A stretch of DNA of 64,000 nt from Macrolepiota albuminosa (GCA_027475525.1 JAMWFC010000060.1:62001-126000); one strand, 5' to 3'. Shown: positions 24,039-34,044, counted from the first letter of the stretch. The notes: generated by a model from the letters alone, not told the origin. Numbers and translations: made by a program.

Positions 24039-25424
24039 ATGAGCTTCGAGAATGTCCAATCCTGTCGTTGTGAAACTTGTATCCGTCATGCCCGTGAGAT
24101 GTCAGAGGGTCATGCCTCGGTTCAAGATCAAGAACTCGAAGCGGTTCGTGCTAAGTCCGAGGCTGCTCAAAAACTGGTCGATGAAACAGTTGAGGGAGTT
24201 CGCACCCTCTCGGGTCTTGTGGTCTCCCTCCAAATGCTGGGGTTCAGACCAGATGAAGCTCGGGACTTTGTCGACGCAGCTAAGCGTCGTCTTGAAATTC
24301 GACAAGCAAAAGCTAGAGAAGAGCCTCATCTCTCTCGTTCATGTACCCCATCAGTACCTCTCGAACAATCCAAAGGACCAGATCGAAGCGCGACTCTCCC
24401 TGATCAAAGCTCAGACTCTCAATCGACCTCTCACGCCCAAGCAATCGAGTCAGCTGCATGGGCGTCTCTGCTCAACCAGGTGGATACCTCTAGGAAAGAT
24501 GCGAGAATGGATCAGCCCGCTCGATTCGACTGTATCCCGAACACGGGTATTGAAACCAAGAATTCGGAATCTGCAGCTATTCCTCCTTCCTTGCTTGCCA
24601 TTGCGCCACATCTCGCTTCTTTTCATGACGAAGCTTCGTTCGATCCTCACCTGGCCAAAACGTGGGAGCTCCGACAAGAGTATGGAAAGGAGAAAATCAT
24701 CGACTCTCTCGTCAATCTTGCCCAACTCAAGAAGCTTAAAGATCCCATTTCTCGATCTATATGGCGCCTCATCATACTTGACCATTACGTTGACTTCGAG
24801 AAGCTTTATGCAACCTTGGATAAAGGTTATGACTACAACGATGAGCCTAAGGATTTTGTTGGAGGTTTTTCTATTATCAAGAAGGATCATGCTACCGCAC
24901 GTCGTCCGATTCTGTCAGAATCCGACTGGACTAGGGTATACGACGCCTGGGTGGATGGAGTTCTATCCTTTTATCCGCATCGCAAGGTTGAGCTGGCCTT
25001 TTATCGTAGCAGGATCGTGGACTTCATTCGTTCCTCTCTTGGAGCCACTTCGATGGCAATTAGCTTTGATGCGGATACACGTAACAGATATGCCCGTAAC
25101 CCGTTTAGGCTTAACGATCCCAACGAGCTCCATATTCCTCTCCTTTCACAGCTTATTGGCGTATCGACAGCTGTTTCTCACACAACGCTGGGAACCAAGC
25201 GGTCCTCTTTCGTTCGCTTCACTCCAAACAAAAGGAGAGCTTCGACAATTTGTCAGAACTGGAACTTGGGCTATTGTAACGTGGATCCGTGCTCGAATAA
25301 TCGCCGGCACGGTGTTTGTTGCGAGTGTGGCAATAAACATAGAGCTAGAGACAATGAAGAGTGCCTCTCTAGGCTCAGAGCACGACGTCAATCTCACAGA
25401 GCAGCAGGCGGACTCGAAGCGTAG
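24039..25424 (+). CDS. Ngaro ORF1, gag-like protein with zinc-binding C-terminus
   Basis: 461 residues, open from ATG 24039 to the stop at 25422-25424. The N-terminal third is acidic and probably coiled (QDQELEAVRAKSEAAQKLVD). The middle is a helical capsid-like region (SIWRLIILDHYVDFEKLYAT). The C-terminus has a CCCH-like cluster (CQNWNLGYCNVDPC...H) followed by CCECGNKH...C, so it likely binds nucleic acid. It precedes RT and overlaps the second ORF in the +1 frame. No homologue can be named, but position, size and zinc motifs fit the first ORF of DIRS/Ngaro elements. Confidence 0.72.
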   Translation: MSFENVQSCRCETCIRHAREMSEGHASVQDQELEAVRAKSEAAQKLVDETVEGVRTLSGLVVSLQMLGFRPDEARDFVDAAKRRLEIRQAKAREEPHLSRSCTPSVPLEQSKGPDRSATLPDQSSDSQSTSHAQAIESAAWASLLNQVDTSRKDARMDQPARFDCIPNTGIETKNSESAAIPPSLLAIAPHLASFHDEASFDPHLAKTWELRQEYGKEKIIDSLVNLAQLKKLKDPISRSIWRLIILDHYVDFEKLYATLDKGYDYNDEPKDFVGGFSIIKKDHATARRPILSESDWTRVYDAWVDGVLSFYPHRKVELAFYRSRIVDFIRSSLGATSMAISFDADTRNRYARNPFRLNDPNELHIPLLSQLIGVSTAVSHTTLGTKRSSFVRFTPNKRRASTICQNWNLGYCNVDPCSNNRRHGVCCECGNKHRARDNEECLSRLRARRQSHRAAGGLEA

Positions 25425-27309
25425 AGTTGAGGAAGCAATTAGCCAGGGCCCTAGATCTCTCTCTTCTGTTCACAAACGACCCAACGACTCACTTACTCAG
25501 AATTCGCCCCGTTTCCGGAGAGGATTCGTCTGGAACAGCTCCTCTCATGTCTCTCTTATGTCTCCCTCAGCTCGAGATACTATGACAGCCACACCCCTTC
25601 CATCTCCTCCTCCTGCCCTATCTTCGGACCCTGAAATACAAAGGACACTAGGGGCCATGAAAGATTACATACGCGTTGAAACACCTTTCAACGTTGATTC
25701 CCTTGAAGCCATGCTTTGGGATCATCCTAACCAGCCATTTGTCGCATCAGTCATGAAAGGTCTCAGGGAAGGTTTCTGGCCCTTTGACGATGGCAATTGG
25801 GATTCGAACACGGCAGAGCCTCTAGATAATTACGCGACGGAAGAAAAGGACCTCATCGCCATCAGGGACTTCCAGAGGAAAGAGATTGAAGCTAAGCGTT
25901 GGTCCGGTCCTATCGCCATTGACAAGCTCCTACCGGGTATGAAATCGTCTCCTTTGTTTGTCGTCTGGCAAAAGGGAAAACCAAGAGTCGTGACCGATCA
26001 CACAGCTTCGGGTCTGAACGAGGGCATCTCAAAAACCGAGGCAAAAGTGAAATATGATGACATGAGGACGTTTGGGCAAGTACTATACAATGCTAAACGT
26101 CAATATCCATCCGAATCGTTGGTGACTTGGAAATCTGACGTTTCAAGTGCTTTCCTAAATCTCCCCGCGCACCCTTTGTGGCAACTACGGCAGCTCGTCA
26201 AAGTTGATGGCGTTTGGCGCATAGTGCACAGATTGGTGTTTGGTAACAGAGCTTCTCCTCGTTGCTGGTGCGCCTTGGCCGGTCTTATGTGCTGGATAGC
26301 GGTTACTAAATTAGATATGCCCGATTTACATGATTTCATGGACGACTTCTTTTCGTGGGATCGAGCTGTCGACCTAGTGATCTTTAAAGGCAAACTCAGG
26401 CCGAGACACCAAGCTCAACTTCTGATTCTTTGGGATTCCATCGGCTGCCCATGGGATGAAAAGAAGCAAGAATTTGGAGAATGCCTTAAAATTATTGGAT
26501 TCTGGGTCGACATAAACCAGGGCACTATTACACTCACCAAAGATTCCATTGATGACATCATTGCAAAGATTTCTGACTTCGTCAACACTCCTGACCGTCG
26601 CCCATCTCTTCGTACTTGGATGCGTCTCGCTGGCCACCTCAACTGGCTTCTCAACGTCTTACCATGGGGACGTCCAGCATTGTCGTCGTTGTATAGAAAA
26701 ATAGCGTCCAAATCAACATTGCACGCCGGAGTCTTCCTCAACAGAGAGGTGATAGATGATATGTCTTGGCTGCTCAAAGTTCTTCCCTCGGCGATAGGGA
26801 TCAGATTCCTTGATGCGACGCATTGGGATGACGCTTCAGCTGATTTTGTTTTATGGACTGATGCTAGTTTGAAACTCGCCCTAGCATTCGTCTATGCAGG
26901 GACAGGTTTTGTTTATAAACTCAATCCAGACCCTTCGAAACCCAAAGTCGACATCTTCTTCCTTGAACTATTGGCAATACTCTCGAGCATTCATCACGTT
27001 GCCTCGTTTGATCACCCTCCTAAAAGATTGCTTATCTTCACAGATAGTCTTGACTCTGTATCAGTCTTTAACACTCTCGGCGCAGCAGAAGACATGCATA
27101 ACTCTGTAGTCAAGGCAGTTGCTGGAATAATCATTGAAACTGGTATAGACTTGCGTGTTCGTCACATAGCAGGTAAGGACAACACGCGAGCTGACCTTCT
27201 ATCACGCCTCCTTTTTGACGATTTTCATCGCCAATTTCCTGCTTACCGCGTCCATGACTTTGAGCCCCCTAGAGACTCTCTGCCGGCGCGATGGAGCAAA
27301 TCCTTTTAA
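25358..27309 (+). CDS. Ngaro ORF2, reverse transcriptase with RNase H
   Basis: Copies the element RNA to DNA and removes the RNA strand. The frame is open without a stop from 24052, but the part upstream of about 25358 lies over ORF1 and looks like its shadow. The ATG at 25358 (MKSASLGSEHD) is the suggested start, although frameshifting from ORF1 is possible. RT motifs: KGKPRVVTDHTASGLN, then WKSDVSSAFLNLP and the catalytic box HDFMDDFF (about 26335). RNase H: FVLWTDASLK (about 26850), FFLELLAI, LIFTDSLDSV and VRHIAGKDNTRADLLSR (about 27150). It overlaps the recombinase ORF by 19 nt, so translation of ORF3 probably relies on reinitiation or a second transcript. Confidence 0.85.
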
Positions 27310-28334
27310 AGGCAATTGGCGGGTCGTCTCGAAAACCGGCCCGCCAACCAATGTCCAGTGCCGATCTCGACGCATGGACTCTTCACGTTCAAGCTGAGGC
27401 CATAGAAAAATCAACAATCTCCTGTTATGCCACAGGAGCACGAGACTACGTCAATTTTTGTTCTTCTCATAATCTTTCGATTGACCCCACTCCCCAAACT
27501 TTATCTAAATATGTAGCATTTACTTCCCGATATATAGCTTCTGCGCCGAAATACTTGTCAGGCGCTGGCCATTTTTTACGAAATATCTTCCCCGACTTCG
27601 ACGTTAACAGATCACACCCCCTCGTCAAGGCTGCAATTAAAGGGGCAAAGAAAATTCGTGCGGATCCGATTCATCGCAAACTTCCTCTCCGACTCGCTCA
27701 CTTGCAAAGATTTGTCACTCGAGCTCGAACATCTAAAAATTTTGACGACTTATTATTCGCGACACTGATGTCATGCGCTTTCTACGCGTGCCACCGTTCA
27801 GGGGAACTTGTGATTAGGTCAAAGTCTGCTTTAGACTGGCGAAAAATCATTAAGCGCTCTTCTCTTCAATTCTCACATGGCTACGCTTCCTACGATCTAC
27901 CCTACCATAAAACCGACCGTTTCTTCACAGGCTCCAAAGTCATGTTCGCCCACCACGAAGTGGCTGACCCAGTCAGTCTTCTTCACGAGTACACATGTCG
28001 TCGTGATGCTATACACGGTGCACGCTTCGCACTTTTCCTTCGCCAAGATGGTTCCATCCCGACGCGGGCTTGGTTCGATTCTAAGCTTTCTTCTTTCCTT
28101 GATCGAACTTATGGTGGTCATTCTCCGCGAGCTGGAGGCGCCTCTTTTTACGCATCTTTAGGGCTATCAGAAGACGTCATTATGGCTATCGGTCGCTGGA
28201 CCTCGCAAGCTTGGAGATCGTACCTTAGGGATAACCCCTCCGTACGCGCCGAATTTGAGCTCGCCGCTCTCCACAACCGCAGGCTTCCATTCATCATTCA
28301 CGAATTTCACCCGCATAAAAATTCACGGTCTTAA
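27291..28334 (+). CDS. Ngaro ORF3, tyrosine recombinase
   Basis: 347 residues. Integrates a circular DNA form by site-specific strand exchange through a 3'-phosphotyrosine. The N-terminal SAM-like core-binding region includes ATGARDYVNFCSSHNLS. In the catalytic domain the first Arg lies in ACHRSGELV (about 27790), the HxxR box is HSPRAGG (about 28122), and GRWTSQAWRSYLRDNP (about 28190) provides the Trp/His position and the nucleophilic Tyr. All key residues of the R-H-R-W-Y set are visible, so the enzyme appears intact. A Crypton recombinase is the nearest alternative, but the linked RT excludes that. Confidence 0.85.
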   Translation: MEQILLKAIGGSSRKPARQPMSSADLDAWTLHVQAEAIEKSTISCYATGARDYVNFCSSHNLSIDPTPQTLSKYVAFTSRYIASAPKYLSGAGHFLRNIFPDFDVNRSHPLVKAAIKGAKKIRADPIHRKLPLRLAHLQRFVTRARTSKNFDDLLFATLMSCAFYACHRSGELVIRSKSALDWRKIIKRSSLQFSHGYASYDLPYHKTDRFFTGSKVMFAHHEVADPVSLLHEYTCRRDAIHGARFALFLRQDGSIPTRAWFDSKLSSFLDRTYGGHSPRAGGASFYASLGLSEDVIMAIGRWTSQAWRSYLRDNPSVRAEFELAALHNRRLPFIIHEFHPHKNSRS

Positions 28335-28452
28335 TCAACGATTCACGAACAGACACCCGAGTTCAAATATCATTTTGCATTTTTTTCGGCTCAGCTCCCG
28401 CAACATCTTTATCACCACCGCCTCCCCACCTCTCTCCTCTACAGCTTTCTTT

Positions 28453-28550
28453 TAGCTAGTAGTCGCTTCTTCGCCTCTTCTTTTCCAATTCAATGGGTCA
28501 CGCTTCTGCGTGACCAGTTTCGGCGCTATAAAACTCCCCAACTGCAGAGG
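28453..28550 (+). repeat. Ngaro split direct repeat B1
   Basis: 98 bp, the same as B2 at 29133-29230 (offset 680). It begins TAGCTAGTAGTCG and ends CTGCAGAGG, directly abutting A2 with no gap. Confidence 0.9.
28496..28515 (+). repeat. Palindrome in B1 (also in B2 at 29176-29195)
   Basis: GGTCACGC-TTCT-GCGTGACC, an 8-bp perfect stem with a 4-nt loop, present in both B repeats 35 bp from their right ends. It could be a recombinase arm-binding site, but that is inference. Confidence 0.65.
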
Positions 28551-29105
28551 TCGGCGTAAAGGCGAGCGCCGAAGGTGGTGAGCGTTTTCGGAGGCCTCTG
28601 CGTGCTCAGGAGTTCTTCCGGTCACACCCGCACCTTTCCCTCTCCCCAGATCGTATGCCGATCACGGCACGGCGCTAGGGTTCTGGCAGATGCCGTAGTG
28701 TGGTCAGCACGGCATGCGGTCTCAGACATCTTGGGCAGCCCTCACCTTCCGTCCACCTCCTTCCCCCGTTGCTGCCCAGGTGAGCGCTGTCGCGCTCTCT
28801 CACATTGCTTTATTCTCACCGAGTCTCCCGTCTTTTTACAGTTTACTTTTTATTTATTGATCCTTCATTTATTCCTCGTTTGTTTCTATAAATCATCGGT
28901 GAGACTCCCCCTGCGTGGCCACCCGGTGAGCCGGGCTCACCTCTCACCATAGATATTTCGCCCTCTTTAAAAGTCGCTTGCATTGCGCCGTCTCTCAGCG
29001 AAATATCTAAAGTAAGTTTCGCGATGGGAAGGTCGCGTCTGGCCCCTCGCTCACTTTTTCACACTAGTATTATTTAGTGTATTTTTACTCACTAATTTCG
29101 TCAAC
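28551..29105 (+). repeat. Ngaro split direct repeat A2
   Basis: Second 555-bp copy. The B1/A2 junction (GCAGAGG then TCGGCG) is what a circle made by joining the right and left ends of the element would contain. Confidence 0.9.
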
Positions 29106-29132
29106 CCTCCCTCCTCACCCTGTATTATTAAA

Positions 29133-29230
29133 TAGCTAGTAGTCGCTTCTTCGCCTCTTCTTTTCCAATTCAATGGGTCACGCTTCTGCGTGACCAGTTT
29201 CGGCGCTATAAAACTCCCCAACTGCAGAGG
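29133..29230 (+). repeat. Ngaro split direct repeat B2 and right end
   Basis: Second B copy. Its last base (29230) is followed at once by CTCGATAGCT of the tRNA-Cys gene, fixing the right end of the element. Confidence 0.9.
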
Positions 29231-29308
29231 CTCGATAGCTAAGTGGTATAGCATGCGATTGCAGTCTTGTTTATCGCAGGGTCCGGTGTTCGAACCACCG
29301 TCGGGACT
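29231..29308 (+). tRNA. tRNA-Cys(GCA): tRNA-Cys (GCA), 5' end split off by the Ngaro insertion
   Basis: Carries everything from nucleotide 3 on: anticodon GCA at 29261-29263 inside stem TGCGA/TCGCA, an 8-nt intron (tcttgttt) after position 37, T arm CGGTG-TTCGAAC-CACCG, and U73 (T at 29308), the usual cysteine discriminator. The first two nucleotides (GT) are at 23446-23447, on the other side of the element. The element supplies GG in their place, so the acceptor would have one mismatch (position 2 against 71). Internal A and B promoter boxes are untouched. Confidence 0.85.
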
Positions 29309-29717
29309 TTTGAGCGCTTCGATGTGACAGAATTTTTTGAAATTGAAGGTTCCTTCTGGTCTCAAAATTTGGATTGTTACATGGACTTTGTTCAAATTTG
29401 TAGCCTTAGGTCGGCAGCTAAGAGCATGCGATTCAACGTTTTAGGAGGGGCCAGGATATGGCAGAATTCTCTGCACTCCATGAAGGGATTGGCCTCCACG
29501 TTACCAGGGTAGGAATGCATTATCATCTTATCTCTTTCCCTTTCTTTCATTGCATTCTCCGCCCTGTGGGCGTGGCCACACCGATCTTGTCGTCTCAAAC
29601 TGCGCTCGCAGGTACGTTTCCTCACTTCATTACTATATTTTACGTCGTCATAAAGTAATGTAGACTTTGGAGAAAATCACATCAAGGCAGGGGAATTTTT
29701 CAAGTTCAATATGAAAA

Positions 29718-29801
29718 AGTCCCGACGGTGGTTCGAACACCGGACCCTGCGATATCCAAACAAGGCTGCAATCGCATGCTATACCACTTAGCTATCGAGA
29801 C
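29718..29801 (-). tRNA. tRNA-Cys(GCA): tRNA-Cys (GCA) with a 12-nt intron, intact
   Basis: The acceptor GTCTCGA pairs along its full length with TCGGGAC (one G-T pair), and U73 is at 29718. The anticodon GCA reads 29769-29767. The intron ccttgtttggat follows position 37. Mature length is 72 nt. Outside the intron it matches the interrupted copy and faces it tail to tail across 409 bp. Confidence 0.92.
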
Positions 29802-29919
29802 AACAATGAAATGCGATTGTCAAACCCATACAAGGAAAGGACAACAAGAACCAAAGAACGCGTTAGGCGACGCGTCACCCCTCAGAAATCAATCCCCTTC
29901 TACATACTTCGCACCCATC

Positions 29920-31651
29920 ATGGCCGACATCGAAATGAAGGCAACCAACATAAAGAAGGATGAGAAAGGGAAAGAAGAAACCGTCAAGCATGTTCCTCTC
30001 ACTCCTGTGGCCGAAATCAAGGCCAACATCGTCCTCATCGAGCGAGCTGTATCGACCCTTGAGCCTCGCTTCACCCATCGTGTTTTGCGTACATTGACTG
30101 CCTTGCGAAAACGGATAGATGCAACTGTTCTGAGGGCTGTTATTGAGCAGATTTACACCAGAGGTCCGCACTCCTCTTTATAATGACATATTAAGATCCA
30201 TAACCGTTTTCAGACGTTCCCGAAAAGAGTGTTCTACTATCATGGATCCCTGACGGGAAATCTAAAGACCATGAGATGGACGTAGACATTAATAGTGGCC
30301 CAAATGAGTCTGTTACGCCAGCAGTATCGGTCCCTGTCCCAGAGGGGGAAATATACCTCCGCCTCCTCATACTGCATTTCCTTTTAACGTCGCCATCAAC
30401 GTACCAGAAGGCACTGGAATTGTCCGCTGAGACTGTGCAGAAAATGCAGTCGCTTAATCGTAGAAGTATGGATCCTATCTCTGCCAAGATCTGGTTTGCG
30501 GTCGAGAGGGCGTATGAACTTGGGGGGGAGCTTGCGGATGCACGACCGTAAGTATGTTTCTAGATAACTGGTTGTTCTTGATTTACGTGCAATCACAGAC
30601 TATTTCTTGCCGCCCAAAGGACCGCATCCCTTCGTCACGATGACGAAACACAAGCCTCCCTAATTAACCGGCTTCTCCGAAATTATGTACATTACAATCT
30701 CTACGACCAGGCGGACAAACTTGTATCTAAAACAACTTTTCCTGAGTCCGCCAGCAGCCCTCAGTTTGCTCGGTACCACTACTACCTCGGCCGTATAAAA
30801 GCCGTGCAGCTCAACTACAGTGAAGCCCACACGAACCTTCAGCAGGCAATCCGTCGCGCAGCTCAACCGAAGACAGCACCCGGTTTTTATCAGGCAGTCC
30901 ATAAGATTTTCATCGTTGTGGAGTTACTGATGGGTGAGATCCCCGAGCGCGGCCTTTTCCGCCACCCAGTACTCGAGAAGGCTCTTGTTTCTTACTTTGA
31001 GATTGTTAAAGGTACGCCATTACTTATAATATTCAGAGCCACAAAATTAGCATTTACGCTTACCCTCCACCTCCAGCCGTACGCACAGGCTCCCTCTCTC
31101 AATTCCAAAGCACCCTCTCAAAGCACTCCGCCCAATTTGAAGCAGACAAAACTTACACACTCATCGTGCGACTGCGCCAGAACGTCATCAAGACTGGTAT
31201 CCGTCGTCTCTCACTTTCCTACTCCCGGATCTCCCTGCGCGACATCTGCTTGAAGCTCCACCTTGACTCCGAAGAAGACGCGGAATATATCGTGGGCAAA
31301 GCCATCCGCGACGGCGTCATCGAGGGCAGAATCGTGCATGAGAAAGGGTGGATGGAATGCACAAGCCAGAAAGACGGATATGGACCTGAAGTTAGCGAGG
31401 CGTTTGCGCGTAGGATCGGGTTCTGCTTGCAGCTTCATAATGAGAGTATCAAGGTATGTCGATGGCTTACTTATTTCTTTTTGGTTGGGTATAATTGAAT
31501 CGGGCTTCAGGCAATGAAGTACCCCCTAAATGCTCATAGGAAAGAGCTGGCTGCTGCTGAGGGGGCACGCGAACGTGAGAAAGAGCTGGCTAAGGAAATT
31601 CAAGGCGGAGAGCTTGATGATGATACAATGGGAGGCCCTGAAGGTTTCTAA
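29920..31651 (+). CDS. RPN3: 26S proteasome regulatory subunit Rpn3 (PCI domain)
   Basis: Non-ATPase lid subunit of the 26S proteasome. The start at 29920 gives MADIEMKATNIKKDEKGKEE and a helical N-terminal part (VLRTLTALRKRIDATVLRAV). Introns of about 50 bp fall at 30162, 30548, 31011 and 31453. The middle has TPR-like helices (YHYYLGRIKAVQLNYSEAH, then KIFIVVELLMGEIPERGLF). The PCI domain follows: YTLIVRLRQNVIKTGIRRLS, then YSRISLRDICLKL and AEYIVGKAIRDGVIEG. The C-terminus has AMKYPLNAHRKEL and ends GGPEGF with TAA at 31649-31651. About 500 residues is the normal length. The start lies 118 bp from tRNA-Cys. A decayed copy of the 3' end sits about 1 kb downstream. Confidence 0.92.
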
Positions 31652-32598
31652 CTGATCAATCATGTTTGTGTAAATAGCGGTTTTCAATGTTCGCAGTCTT
31701 TCTTGCTTTCCGGTCGCGATACAACAGCATCCGTGCTCCTTTTTCTCATTCTGTCTCGATCCCTGGAAACGTACCGTTCATTCAAGGTAATCGATGTATC
31801 CAGCAGAAATGGCGCAAGTAATGTTTTATATCTACATATTGTTTTCACATTTCTGACGACTTTCCCTCATGCATAATTTTCTCCCCCCTCCCCAGGGTCA
31901 TCAGATCAAGCGTTCCAATCAATACAATGTCTGTTACAAATATCAAACTGATAGGATATTGCGGGGTGTTCAGAAGCACATCTCTACCCGAATGATGTGC
32001 AACAACACTGTGCGTACACCGAATCCTGCATGTCATCATACCCAGATCTTGCAAGTGCGAGTCTGTTGTAATTGATTCGTGAGCAAGGTTATATTTTACT
32101 TACTCCTGCGGAACTTGGAGCTTGAAGTGGCATCGAGTTTGCACCGCACTGTAAGCTCGACGTGGCGGCGGCATGCCCGAGTTGAATATTGCGCCTCGCA
32201 ATCATTTCCTGTGATTCTGGCTCGCATTTTGCTGATGTGGACGCATCCTGAGAAGTAGCTTTTTGTCTTCGACATGTGACAAGTAATGTTGACGAGCGGC
32301 AAATCGCCTCAGGCAGACTCATGGGTTGCAAGGTTGACGAAGTAGTGCCTGCCTCGTTCATTACTCATGGGCCTGTAGCTGAATTGAAGGCCAGTGTCGC
32401 ATAATTCTGGTAATGAGCTTGCAAATGAAATTGTGCAGTCCAACTATACGACCGTGTTACTAGATTATCTGTTATCTCGTCGATCCTTATCTCTTTTTTT
32501 TTCTGACATATTTCAATTACATAACTTAGACATATGGTATATATACACTTTGAAACGTTTTAGGATAGGTGACTCGCGACCGCCCGGGTTCTCCATCT
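31652..32598. other. Intergenic, no supported gene
   Basis: Separates RPN3 from its decayed partial duplicate. Short open frames at 31869-32075 and on the minus strand at 32089-32361 lack motifs and splice partners. Confidence 0.4.
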
Positions 32599-33050
32599 AA
32601 ATTCTAAACCACTCTCTCAAAGCAATCCACTCAAATCCTTATACGCTAATCGTGCGACTGCATCAGAACGTCATAAAGACTGGTATCCGTCTCCCACTCG
32701 GATCTCCTACACGACATCTGCTTGAAGCTCGACTTTGAAGAAGACGCAGAGTAAATGCCATCCGCGATGGCATTATCGGGGCAGAATCGTGCATGAGAAA
32801 GGGTGGATGGATGCACGAGCCAGAAAGATGGTGCGGACTTGAAGAAAAACGAGTAAACATCTCGACACATTCGAAGTTAGCGAGGTGCGAGGCGTGTGCG
32901 CGTAGGATCGGGTTCTGCTTGCAGCTTCATGATGAGAGTATCGAGGTATGTCGATGGCTTAACTATTTCTTTTCGTTCGCGGTGTGATTGGATGGGACTT
33001 CGGCAAATCCGCTGACCGTTCATAGGAAAGGAGATCGCTGCTTCTGAGAG
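32599..33050 (+). pseudogene. Decayed duplicate of the RPN3 3' end
   Basis: Resembles RPN3 31107-31560 along its whole length, including the intron after LHNESIK (copied as gtatgtcgatggctta). Shared blocks include cgcgtaggatcgggttctgc and gcatgagaaagggtggatgg. The frame is destroyed: several internal deletions, for example inside the RLSLSYSRISL region, and a stop near 32752 after EEDAE. A copied intron rules out retroposition; this is a DNA-level segmental duplication. It starts mid-exon, so it never included the promoter or the first two thirds of the gene. Confidence 0.85.
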
Positions 33051-34044
33051 CACATGGACGGCCTCGAGGTTTTTATCTTCTTCTGATTTTTCCATAAGGC
33101 CGGCTGGAAAACCCCTCAGTCGGTGTTTCCCAAGGCATGACTTCTAGTCTTGTACTGGGTTGATTTGGAACACGAAAATATTCAAAAGAGAATCCAATGA
33201 ATGATAGATATACCTTGGTTCCACAAACAGTTCTTTCACTTCTACGATCTCATTTCCACGACTCCAGCTGTTCAGCAGGCATAAAAAACGACACCAAAGA
33301 ACTAATCAATAACAGAATCAGTTTGTGCGCATGTAGAAGTTCCTTCCGTACCTCCCAGGGTCCAGAAGTGATGACAAACCGGGATCCCCTAGCTCGGGCT
33401 TCTTATTTGATCTCTCTTGTTGATAAGGCCTAAGGCCTAAGGCCTAAGGTCTCGTATGATAGCGGACAGTTGCAACGACAGAAAAGCTTCCAAAGCAAAT
33501 ACTTCACGCCTACAAAGCTCTTAGCGACAAACTTTCTTCTCTTATGAAACTTTGGATTGAAAAACTTCACGGACTGCGTATAGCGTCTTCATTGGTGCCA
33601 GGTTGCCTTGATATTTGCTAGGTTTGGTTTCAGGCGGCCAGTTTATTACCCGATACCTTGCGATAAGGCTTGGTGAGAAATGCTCAAAACTTGAGAAAGT
33701 CGCTTGAAATTTAACTTTCGGTCGTTATCAATGCAAGTCAAGTGATTTATTTCACAATGCCACATTGCGAGGTTCGTGTGATATAATTGACAGAATTGGG
33801 CTTTTTGTGCTGGCACAAACGTTAGTGGACCGGGTTTTCCTGTAATCGCGGTCAGATGAACTCCTTGGTGTCATGGCGTGTACAGCGTTATCTCAGGTTC
33901 TTTATCACTTACTAAAAGGCGCTTAGCTGAAACACAAGTGTTGTACCTCATCCCAACATACTTGCCCCTGTATTACTATCAAAACCGATTACAGGTTTTC
34001 AAACTCCTTCGCCCCAGGAGCACATTCTTATTCTCGCTCTAGAA
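33051..34044. other. Intergenic, with a short aaggccta repeat
   Basis: No gene is supported. At about 33424-33450 there are just over three tandem copies of the octamer AAGGCCTA. The segment just upstream of 34045 is the presumed promoter of the small gene that follows. Confidence 0.4.

Larger units (their letters stand above)
23448..29230 (+). mobile_element. Ngaro-like tyrosine-recombinase retrotransposon, complete
   Basis: 5,783 bp. Split direct repeats are arranged A1 (23448-24002), internal ORFs, B1 (28453-28550), A2 (28551-29105), a 27-bp spacer and B2 (29133-29230). A1 and A2 are 555 bp with no difference seen. ORFs in order are gag-like (24039-25424), RT/RNase H (to 27309) and tyrosine recombinase (27291-28334). 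This order and repeat layout defines the PAT/Ngaro branch of DIRS-type elements, which integrate through a circular intermediate and make no target-site duplication. None is present here. No methyltransferase-like domain was seen, which favours Ngaro. Identical repeats and three open ORFs suggest a recent, possibly active copy. Confidence 0.88.

Noticed and set aside
23448..29105. Reading the 555-bp A repeats as LTRs of an ordinary LTR retrotransposon
   Set aside because: They lack TG...CA ends, the element ends in B2 rather than A2, there is no target duplication, and the integrase is a tyrosine recombinase.
33424..33450. AAGGCCTA tandem copies as telomere-like repeat
   Set aside because: Only about three copies in the middle of gene-bearing DNA, and not the TTAGGG-type repeat expected in basidiomycetes.
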